Shown piece by piece: positions 37,062 to 43,735 of a DNA stretch of 43,735 nucleotides. How positions within the stretch are numbered: position 1 is the stretch's first letter; each line of letters begins with the position of its first letter. Origin of the DNA: Lentisphaeraceae bacterium. Its GTDB lineage: Bacteria > Verrucomicrobiota > Lentisphaeria > Lentisphaerales > Lentisphaeraceae. The stretch lies in assembly GCA_021232515.1 (NCBI GenBank), contig JAJPOQ010000069.1, positions 1 to 43,735 on the forward strand, in the 5' to 3' direction. The notes under the pieces were generated by a model. The model made no database searches. It was not told the DNA's origin and was given only the letters and a program-made list of their open reading frames with translations. The position numbers and the translations under genes were made by a program.

Positions 37062-38738
37062 ATGAAGTTACTATTTAGTTTGGTTTTAGTATTTTTTGTA
37101 TCTAGCAGCTCATTTGCCGATGAGAGTTTAGGGCAGGTCATCTCTTCCGCATCAACATTGATTAAAGATTCAAGTGATAAACAGTCTTTAGAGTTTCTTA
37201 GAGAAAAGTCATTTAGATTGAAAAATGGCCCAGTAAAAAACAAAATGGTCACAGTCGTGGGACTCATTTTAAAGAAGTCAGATTCCAACTCTTATGATGG
37301 TTATAAGAAAGAAATAACAGGATTTGATTTCTCTAAAATAGATTCAATCCAAGATATCGATGAAACAGTTTCAAAGTCTCTAGCTTTTCTTGTCCTAAAT
37401 TCAGCGGGTCAATTAGCCGAGTTAGGTGGTAACTCTCCAAGAGCTATGATTGCCTCAAGTGCTCCAACTGTGGCGAGAGTTGAGCAGCCAGAACCAGTAC
37501 AAGAAGTTCCGACAAGCCCAGTAACAGAGCAACCAGAGCCAGTTAAAGAAGTTCCGACAGTTGCAGAAACACTTGCTGAATTAGATGCTCCAGCAGAAAC
37601 ACCTAAAACTCCTCAAGATATTTCTAAAGATAGTATCTACTACTTGGCTTACCACGCAGCAAAAAAAGTTCAAGATGGTAATAATGACGGTATCAAAGAG
37701 CTTTTGAAATACTCTGTAGAAGATCATAATGACAACGTTAATGGTATGTTGGTTAAGACTATTTCTTTAGCAATGATCAACTCAGGCAGTAAGTCTTTAA
37801 AGTCTTATTTTGATAAAGTTAATAGAACTTTTCCAGAAGCTAAGTACTTAAGTTTTCTAGAAGAAGAGCCTTTCCAGGCAGAGTGTACCAAGTGTCAAGG
37901 AAAAGGCCACGAAGGGACTCCTTGTAGAAAGTGTTACAATGGTAAGTGTAAGAACTGTAAAGGTAAAGGCGCAATTGTTTACAGAGGTCTTGGTGGAGAA
38001 GTTGTAAATAAGAACTGTCCAACCTGTAAAGGGGAAAAGATCTGTAGTACTTGTGAAGGTAGCGGAGAGTCTAAAAAAGACTGTCGCCTATGCCGTTCAA
38101 AAGGTTCGGTTTTTGCAAAATCTGCAGTTCCAGTTGAGTATGCTAAGTCTCTTCAAAATATAATTGACCTCATGCCAAAATTTGCAGACGAAGAGGGTAT
38201 TTATATTGGCGTTGGAATCAATAAACTTGCTTTAGCTCGTATAGAACAAGAAAGACAAGCAAAAGAAGAAAAGAAAAGACTTATGGCAGAACTTGCTAGT
38301 AAAGAGCAAGAACAGGCAGAGTTAGCTAAGCTTGCAGCAGAACAAAGAGAAAAAGAATTTAAGTCTGAAGGCAATGAGTTTGTCCGTGAAGTTGTAATGG
38401 ATGAGTTTGAAGAAGGCGGAACGAACCCAACTCTTAAGCACGCACTACTTGAAATGGAGAATTACCTCAAGGCTCAAGAAAAACGTGAGAAAAAGAAAAT
38501 TTACACTAAAGCAGATGCTAAATTTGTTAACTCTCTCCCAACTCTTATGCTCGATGTAACAGACTTAGTAGGTAACTCAAACGATGAGTACAAGCAAACT
38601 TTACTTGATGGTTTCTACAGATTTTGGAAACTTCGCTGCAGTCAAAATGGCCTAGGTGGTACAGTTGGTTACGTTGTTAACTACAACGGCCAAAAGATTG
38701 CTGAAATGAAAAAGAACGAAGTATCTTTTCTCGACTAA
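37062..38738 (+). CDS. Exported protein with six CxxC motifs (DnaJ-type cysteine-rich region)
   Basis: A 558-residue protein with a cleavable-looking signal peptide (about 1-19, SSSSFADES). Residues 141-166 hold two near-identical EQPEPV(Q/K)EVPT units. The cysteine-rich region has C275/278, C288/291, C296/299, C319/322, C328/331 and C341/344, with several CxxCxGxG-like units as in DnaJ zinc fingers. A long charged coiled coil (about 388-435) and a C-terminal domain (about 436-558) follow. There is no J-domain. In the periplasm the Cys pairs could hold metal or be oxidised. The ribosome site AGGA precedes the ATG. It ends exactly where the convergent mutS2 ends. Function unknown. Confidence 0.8.
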   Translation: MKLLFSLVLVFFVSSSSFADESLGQVISSASTLIKDSSDKQSLEFLREKSFRLKNGPVKNKMVTVVGLILKKSDSNSYDGYKKEITGFDFSKIDSIQDIDETVSKSLAFLVLNSAGQLAELGGNSPRAMIASSAPTVARVEQPEPVQEVPTSPVTEQPEPVKEVPTVAETLAELDAPAETPKTPQDISKDSIYYLAYHAAKKVQDGNNDGIKELLKYSVEDHNDNVNGMLVKTISLAMINSGSKSLKSYFDKVNRTFPEAKYLSFLEEEPFQAECTKCQGKGHEGTPCRKCYNGKCKNCKGKGAIVYRGLGGEVVNKNCPTCKGEKICSTCEGSGESKKDCRLCRSKGSVFAKSAVPVEYAKSLQNIIDLMPKFADEEGIYIGVGINKLALARIEQERQAKEEKKRLMAELASKEQEQAELAKLAAEQREKEFKSEGNEFVREVVMDEFEEGGTNPTLKHALLEMENYLKAQEKREKKKIYTKADAKFVNSLPTLMLDVTDLVGNSNDEYKQTLLDGFYRFWKLRCSQNGLGGTVGYVVNYNGQKIAEMKKNEVSFLD

Positions 38739-41111
38739 TTAAAAGAACACGTCAGTTACGGTATCTCCAGGGGAGTTTTCTCCTGGTTGAGGGCAAGAGA
38801 ACTTTGCAACGTAACTGGTGCCTCTCAAAAACTCGTGTACAGCCTGTCTAAGTGATCCTGTGCCTCTTCCATGAACTATTCGAACTTGATGTAAGTCTGC
38901 GGCCAAAGCTTTATCTAGATAGCTTTCCAGCTCTTTTATAGCCGGCTCAGCTCTTTGGCCAATGAGGTTGAGTTCCATTTTGACATTTGACTTTTTATAG
39001 TTCAGTCTAGCAACAGCTTGAGCTTTTTTCGTTTCAGGAGTGACTTGCTCAGCTTGGCCTAAAGCAGATGCTTTTATTTGAATTGGCAAGCCATGCACAT
39101 CGACTTCGACTTTTTTCTTATCGTCTGAAATCGTTTGAATGATTCCGTAATCTTTTACTTTTGGAATCCAAACTCTCATACCAACTTTTAACTCTTCTTT
39201 GTTCACAGGCTTAGTTGGTTTAGCTTCAGTTTTTTGCGAAGCTTTTCGTAAGTTGTCTCTTTTTTGCTCAACTTGTTGGCGTATTTTACTAGTGTTTTCA
39301 GGTAGAGCTTCATTCTTTTTAAGATTCTTCAGAAGTTTTTCCATCTCTTTTCGAGAGTTTTCAACTATGGCGCTGGCTTCTTTTTGCGCGTCATTTAACA
39401 TTTGTCGACGCTTTTCTTTTAAGTCTTTAAGTTCTTCTCTGAGAATATCCCTTTTCGTGACAGCTTCTTCTCTAGCAGATTTTGCGAGATCAGCGTCACG
39501 TGCTAAAGAGCGTTGCTTGGAGTCTAGGCGTTCAAGAACATTTTCTAATTTGAGCTCATCATCACTGATAAATGAGTTTGCTTTTGAAATGACTTCTTTG
39601 GGTATATTGAGCCGTTGTGCGATGGCAAGGGCGTGACTTGCTCCCGGTAAGCCAACGTCTAAAGTGTACTCAGGCTCTAAGGTCTCGCGATTAAAGCGGA
39701 CAGATGCGTTGACCATAGATTTATTTTCATGAACAAAAACTTTGATCATTCCGAGGTGAGTAGTTAAGAAAGTCATACAGTTTCTTTCTGCAAGACTACT
39801 AATAATTGCACAGCCTAGAGAGCCTCCTTCCATAGGGTCAGTGCCTGAACCAAGCTCATCGAGTAGTACGAGAGATTTTTTCTCATGTGTCGAATTAAGT
39901 ATTTCAACAATATTTTTTAAATGACCACTGAATGTACTTAAGCTCTGTTCGAGAGACTGCTCATCGCCTATGTCAGCAAAGATTTGTTCAAAAAATGGCA
40001 GAGCAGAGCCTTTGTCAGCAGGAATCGGTAAGCCTGTTTGATAAATAAGGCTAAATAAACCAATTGTTTTGAGAGTAACTGTTTTTCCGCCGGTATTTGA
40101 ACCCGTTATCGCTAAGACTTTGGCATTTTTTAGACCTAGGTTTAACGGCGCTAGTGCATCTTCTTGATCATCTCTGCGGAATTTCTCTTGAAGAACTGGG
40201 TGTCTCGCTTTGATCAAGTTGTAGTTATCTGCCTTCTTAGCAAAAGTACAGGAGAAGTCCATTGCCCAAGCACTTACAGCATAGGCCATGTCGTAAACAG
40301 TAAGAGCACGGAAACATGCTTCTATGTCTTTAGTGATTAACCTTAACTCTTGCGTGACAGTATAGAGGATCTTTCTGACTTCGTTATCTATGTCTTTTAT
40401 CGTTGAGACGAGCTCATTGCCGTTACTAACGACACTTTCAGGTTCGATAAAAAGAGTTCTTCCAGAAGTAGATTCGTCGTGAATTATACCTCGAATGCGA
40501 TTTTTAGATTCGCGGCGAATCGGGATGACAAAGCGGTTATTTCTTTTTGTGACTACTTTTTCTTGGAATATATCGTCATCAGATTTAAGGATTTTTTGTA
40601 GTTTTTGAGTGATCTTCTTTTCTAAAATACTGACTTGTGGGCGTAGTTCTTGTAAAGTTGGACTGGCGTCGTCCCTCACATAACCTTTATCGTCAAATAT
40701 TTTTTCGATGAGTTTTAAAGTTTCATCAAAGTTTCCTAATCCAAAGCAGAGTTTTTCAAAAGATTTATATTCATTAAAAGAATCGCGACCAATAAACCTT
40801 CTAACTACAGTAGATACCTTCATGAGGCGAGCAAGGACATGTATTTCAAGCTCTTCAAGTATAGCGCCTTCAGGTGCCATTTTAGTTAGAACCGGCTTTG
40901 GAGTATAGAAGTCAGCTTCAGGTAATTCGTCATGAGACTCTCTAACTTTAACCATGGCTTCATAGAGAGATTGCATTGAAAATGCTTTCTTAAAACTACT
41001 TTGTGGCCTTAGTCGTGTAATTCTTTCGCGACCCGGCTCTGATTTTGCGTATTCCTTGATTATATCTAAAAAAAGATCGTACTCAAGGACGTTTAAAGTG
41101 TGAGTATTCAT
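38739..41111 (-). CDS. mutS2: MutS2 ATPase/endonuclease
   Basis: A 790-residue MutS2, linked to suppression of recombination and, more recently, to rescue of collided ribosomes. The core and lever domains (about 1-300) lead to the ATPase with Walker A GSNTGGKT (337-344) and Walker B LVLLDE (414-419), then a long coiled coil (about 520-630), a KOW-like stretch (about 640-690) and a C-terminal Smr domain (712-790). The Smr motif HGRGTG (747-752) is intact, but the usual LDLR(G) is LNLI(G) at 714-717, so nuclease activity may be changed. The first Met fits the family start. It is divergent from the patatin gene. Confidence 0.94.
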   Translation of the reverse strand: MNTHTLNVLEYDLFLDIIKEYAKSEPGRERITRLRPQSSFKKAFSMQSLYEAMVKVRESHDELPEADFYTPKPVLTKMAPEGAILEELEIHVLARLMKVSTVVRRFIGRDSFNEYKSFEKLCFGLGNFDETLKLIEKIFDDKGYVRDDASPTLQELRPQVSILEKKITQKLQKILKSDDDIFQEKVVTKRNNRFVIPIRRESKNRIRGIIHDESTSGRTLFIEPESVVSNGNELVSTIKDIDNEVRKILYTVTQELRLITKDIEACFRALTVYDMAYAVSAWAMDFSCTFAKKADNYNLIKARHPVLQEKFRRDDQEDALAPLNLGLKNAKVLAITGSNTGGKTVTLKTIGLFSLIYQTGLPIPADKGSALPFFEQIFADIGDEQSLEQSLSTFSGHLKNIVEILNSTHEKKSLVLLDELGSGTDPMEGGSLGCAIISSLAERNCMTFLTTHLGMIKVFVHENKSMVNASVRFNRETLEPEYTLDVGLPGASHALAIAQRLNIPKEVISKANSFISDDELKLENVLERLDSKQRSLARDADLAKSAREEAVTKRDILREELKDLKEKRRQMLNDAQKEASAIVENSRKEMEKLLKNLKKNEALPENTSKIRQQVEQKRDNLRKASQKTEAKPTKPVNKEELKVGMRVWIPKVKDYGIIQTISDDKKKVEVDVHGLPIQIKASALGQAEQVTPETKKAQAVARLNYKKSNVKMELNLIGQRAEPAIKELESYLDKALAADLHQVRIVHGRGTGSLRQAVHEFLRGTSYVAKFSCPQPGENSPGDTVTDVFF

Positions 41112-41183
41112 GATATGACTGGCAATTACCGTTAATTTTGGTCTATATTTTAAGAAGAGAGTCGTTCAGTTCAAGGTGATTAA

Positions 41184-42155
41184 ATGAAACAAGTACATAA
41201 AACAGCTGCAAAAAGTGCCGCAAAGTTCGTCGATAGGATCATCGATGCCGTACTTTCGCCTAAAACGGACACCTGGGCTTTAGTTTTAGAGGGTGGTGCT
41301 ATGCGCTGTATTTTTACTGCTGGTCTTTTGGATAGTCTCCATGAAAACTATGTGGAGCAGTTTGATTATGTCGTTGGAGTTTCAGGTGGAGCTGCTTGTG
41401 CAGCATCCTTTGCGGCTAATCAACGAGGCCGCATGCAGAACATTTTCATAAACTACCTTACCGATAACCGTTTTTTGGATTATGCTCGAGCTTTTGATAG
41501 CAATAAAAGCATACTCGACCTTGGTTACGCTATACGAGACATTTCGACAATTCACGTACCTCTGGACATAAAAGCCTTAGCAGCTTCATCGATGAAGGTC
41601 TATGCGGGCTTAACAAATGTTGAAGAGTGCACTGCCGAGTACGTTGAGCTCAATGAAGAAAATGCGATGCAGGCATTGATCGCTAGCTGTAACATACCTT
41701 TCCTTTCAAGGACAACGATCACCTTCAATGGCAAGGAGTATATAGACGGCGGCCTTCTCGATCCCATACCAGTTCAAAAAGCAATTGATCTTGGTGCGAA
41801 TAAAATAGTTGTCATTTTAACTCGACCTGAGGGTTTTCGGGAGCCACCAAAAACTTTAATGAAAGCTTTGCTGAATAAAGTTTTTGGTTCATCAGAAAAC
41901 GTTAAAGGTTTGCTATTGCATGAACATACAATTTACAACAATTGTAAAGTCTTTGTTGAGTTGTTTGAGTCTGACGATGTTGAGTTGATTGTGGTGACTC
42001 CACCCCAAAATTTTAAAGTGGATTTGCTAACTCGGAACAAGAATTCACTGCTTCAGGGATATGCCGATGGTTTTATAGCAGGTAATGAATTATCTAAAAA
42101 ACTTCAAAGTTACAACGATTTTGACAGTAAAAGTGGCGAAAAAATGTTTTTTTAG
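41184..42155 (+). CDS. Patatin-like phospholipase (YjjU type)
   Basis: A 323-residue patatin-family acyl hydrolase. The oxyanion region is EGGAMRCIF (36-44), the nucleophile is S67 in GVSGG (65-69), and the catalytic aspartate is D188 in DGG (188-190). The spacing and the LVLEGG-RCIFTAG stretch resemble E. coli YjjU. There is no signal peptide, so a cytoplasmic or membrane-surface lipase is expected. Substrate unknown. It stands between mutS2 (divergent) and a sigma factor gene in the same direction, 84 bases away. Confidence 0.9.
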   Translation: MKQVHKTAAKSAAKFVDRIIDAVLSPKTDTWALVLEGGAMRCIFTAGLLDSLHENYVEQFDYVVGVSGGAACAASFAANQRGRMQNIFINYLTDNRFLDYARAFDSNKSILDLGYAIRDISTIHVPLDIKALAASSMKVYAGLTNVEECTAEYVELNEENAMQALIASCNIPFLSRTTITFNGKEYIDGGLLDPIPVQKAIDLGANKIVVILTRPEGFREPPKTLMKALLNKVFGSSENVKGLLLHEHTIYNNCKVFVELFESDDVELIVVTPPQNFKVDLLTRNKNSLLQGYADGFIAGNELSKKLQSYNDFDSKSGEKMFF

Positions 42156-42239
42156 CAAGATGGCAATTTATTACGATTGCTTTTATACAATGCCTATATA
42201 GTTTTAAGCTGACGGGTAAAGTAAAGACGGTTAGGAATA

Positions 42240-43496
42240 TTGAGTAAAGCTAAAACTTATACAGACGGGCAGAACGAAGACCTAGTCGGCGCATACATGC
42301 GTCAGATAGGCTCGATTCCAAGACTCACTCATGAGGAAGAATTTTACTATGCCAAGACTTACAACGAGTCTAGGCTAGCTCTTCAGCAGGCCTTAGTAAC
42401 TATGCCAGCTGTATTACTTGAAGCCCTTGACGAGAAAAAGCATGTTGATCATGCTGGTCGTAAACACGGTCACTTCAGTTTAGAGAAAGGTAGTGTTCAC
42501 AACATTGATTCTATCAAAGCTCTTTTAAGTGACGCTCTAGAAAAGATAAATATCATGCTTAAAGAAGGCTACGACGAAAGTCATGCCACTCGTGAGCTTA
42601 TATATGATACTTTAGCAGAGCAAGTGAAACCCTTTAAATTTACCTCTACATTCTATACCAATACTTTGGAGCGTGTACGAGGAATCGATTCACCAGACGA
42701 AATTAAAGATCTCTGTTTATTAAGCGAAGAAGACTTTGCTGTCAGTAAAGCAAAAGCGCTAGATGCTTTTAAGGAGATGGAGAGAGCCTGTAAGTGCATA
42801 GTCGAGGGTAACCTTAGACTTGTTGTTAGTATTGCTAAAAAATATAGTAAGAACAGCACTCACTTCTTAGACTTGATTCAAGAAGGTAACATTGGTCTTA
42901 TCTCAGCAGTCGAAAAGTTTGAGTATAGCCTAGGTTATAGTTTCAGTACATATGCCACATGGTGGATTCGCCAAGCTATTACACGTGCGAAAATGGACCT
43001 TATCCGTACAGTTCGCCTTCCGGCAAATATGGTTAACCAAATCAACCAGATTCAGAAAGCAGAACAAGAGCTTCTTCAATTGTCAGGCAGTAAGCCTCCA
43101 GTAGAAGATATCGCAGAGAAAGTAGGTTTGTCTGTTTCTAAAGTTAGAGCTCTTATCAAGATGACTCAGCAACCTGTATCAATGCAGACTTCTGTAAACG
43201 ATTCTGATAATACAGAGATGTCTAACTTTATCCCAGATCAAGATAATGACTTACCAGATGAATTTGCAGCTCAATCACTTCTTGTTGACTCTCTCAAAGA
43301 AGTTTTAGAAACTTTGAATGAACGCGAAAAGAAAATTCTTGAAATGCGTTTTGGTTTAAATGACGGTAACTTTCATACTTTAGAAGATGTCGGTAAAGTT
43401 TTCAGCATTAGTCGTGAGAGAATTCGTCAGATTGAATTAGCGGCAATCAAGAAGCTTCGTCAGCCAGACCGAATGAAGTTTATCGCTAACGAATAA
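42240..43496 (+). CDS. RNA polymerase sigma-70 factor, group 1/2
   Basis: A 418-residue sigma-70 factor without region 1.1. Region 1.2 is LVGAYMRQIGSIPRLTHEEE (15-34). Regions 2.1-2.4 run from about NLRLVVSIAKKY (191-202) through the core-binding DLIQEGNIGL (211-220) to FSTYATWWIRQAITRA (235-250). Region 3 is at about 260-310, and region 4 at 356-410 has the helix-turn-helix HTLEDVGKVFSISRERIRQIE. A non-conserved insertion (about 55-175) lies between 1.2 and 2.1. It is probably an RpoS-like or second RpoD-like factor, not the primary one. The start is a TTG with AGGA six bases upstream. A strong terminator follows. Confidence 0.93.
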   Translation: MSKAKTYTDGQNEDLVGAYMRQIGSIPRLTHEEEFYYAKTYNESRLALQQALVTMPAVLLEALDEKKHVDHAGRKHGHFSLEKGSVHNIDSIKALLSDALEKINIMLKEGYDESHATRELIYDTLAEQVKPFKFTSTFYTNTLERVRGIDSPDEIKDLCLLSEEDFAVSKAKALDAFKEMERACKCIVEGNLRLVVSIAKKYSKNSTHFLDLIQEGNIGLISAVEKFEYSLGYSFSTYATWWIRQAITRAKMDLIRTVRLPANMVNQINQIQKAEQELLQLSGSKPPVEDIAEKVGLSVSKVRALIKMTQQPVSMQTSVNDSDNTEMSNFIPDQDNDLPDEFAAQSLLVDSLKEVLETLNEREKKILEMRFGLNDGNFHTLEDVGKVFSISRERIRQIELAAIKKLRQPDRMKFIANE

Positions 43497-43520
43497 GCTT
43501 TATCCAAATATGATTTTCGA

Positions 43521-43550
43521 AATGCCACCTTAGGGTGGCATTTTTTTTTG
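43521..43550 (+). terminator. Rho-independent terminator after sigma-70 gene
   Basis: AATGCCACC (43521-43529) pairs with GGTGGCATT (43534-43542) around a four-base loop and is followed by a run of T (43541-43549). It lies 24 bases after the stop codon. Confidence 0.95.
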
Positions 43551-43647
43551 GTTTTTTGTAGAATATTTTGTTGTAGATCTCTAAAATTTAAAATAAAAAT
43601 ATTGGTAATGTCTCAAGTTCTGTGATAAACGGATAATAATGAAGAAG

Positions 43648-43701
43648 TGCATTTAGGCCATATTTTATCTTGGACAATAAAAATATGAGGACCTAAATGC
43701 A
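43648..43701 (+). promoter_or_regulatory. Hairpin enclosing the ribosome site and start of the edge gene
   Basis: TGCATTTAGG (43648-43657) pairs with CCTAAATGCA (43692-43701), and inside it CATATTTT (43659-43666) pairs with AAAATATG (43680-43687), leaving a 13-base loop. The ribosome site GAGGA (43687-43691) sits at the inner bulge and the ATG (43697-43699) is inside the outer stem. Such an arrangement blocks translation of read-through transcripts and is known from some transposase genes. Confidence 0.65.
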
Positions 43702-43735
43702 ACACGAAATTACAACGTCTCTTTGGTGTAGTCTA
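43697..43735 (+). CDS. 5' end of an unidentified gene, cut by the window edge
   Basis: Thirteen codons (MQHEITTSLWCSL) follow an ATG with GAGGA six bases upstream, and the frame is open to the edge. Too little is visible to name a product. The start-codon hairpin and the position at the end of a housekeeping block make a mobile-element gene plausible, but that is inference. Confidence 0.5.
   Translation, partial: MQHEITTSLWCSL

Overview
The window is 43.7 kb of dense, AT-rich bacterial chromosome with about 37 genes on both strands. It carries no recognisable tRNA, rRNA, CRISPR array, phage or complete insertion sequence. The gene mix suggests a Gram-negative, PVC-superphylum bacterium, most likely a Lentisphaera-like member of Lentisphaerota. 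Pointers are the prepilin-type N-terminus that follows Lys rather than Gly, a Ser/Thr kinase with DWG in place of DFG, Tol-type energy transduction, lipoproteins and extensive domain shuffling. This placement is inferred from gene style, not from a marker-gene phylogeny.

Layout. 1-5.8 kb: the 3' part of a membrane protein gene, then on the minus strand a Ser/Thr kinase with a cyclic-nucleotide-binding domain behind hflX, and a tolQ-tolR-tolA operon. 6.1-9.0 kb: a zinc-ribbon/Ala-Pro-repeat membrane protein, a formyltransferase-fold enzyme and a FabI-type enoyl-ACP reductase. 9.1-15.0 kb: a complete oligopeptide importer operon (oppABCDF) whose OppC carries a large extracytoplasmic insertion. 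15.1-18.6 kb: zwf, facing a dksA-like/lspA/miaA operon. 18.6-23.3 kb (minus strand): an ECF-type sigma factor fused to an FHA domain, a small unknown gene, rdgB, a PIN-PhoH ATPase and aroC. 23.5-27.2 kb: two tandem cyclophilins (one an exported lipoprotein with a damaged active site), a calcineurin-like phosphoesterase and a lipoprotein, facing tgt. 27.4-31.0 kb: thiC, a pseudopilin-like protein and a PPP-type phosphatase. 31.0-38.7 kb: a fused 5-oxoprolinase, a membrane-anchored PTS Enzyme I with a HAMP-like linker, and an exported protein with six CxxC motifs. 38.7-43.7 kb: mutS2, a patatin-like lipase, a group 1/2 sigma-70 factor, and at the right edge the start of a gene whose ribosome site and start codon lie inside a strong hairpin.

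How it fits together. Most genes are housekeeping: envelope energetics and lipoprotein maturation, peptide uptake, lipid, shikimate, thiamine and pentose-phosphate metabolism, tRNA modification (Tgt, MiaA), nucleotide sanitation, and ribosome or DNA maintenance. The unusual content is a set of signalling or domain-fusion proteins: kinase-cNBD, sigma-FHA, HAMP-Enzyme I and OppC with an inserted domain. The kinase and the FHA sigma factor could belong to one phospho-signalling network, but that is speculation; they are 16 kb apart. Genes are packed so tightly that four convergent pairs have overlapping or abutting stop codons. Several perfect or near-perfect inverted repeats without U-tracts lie in 5' leaders and look regulatory.
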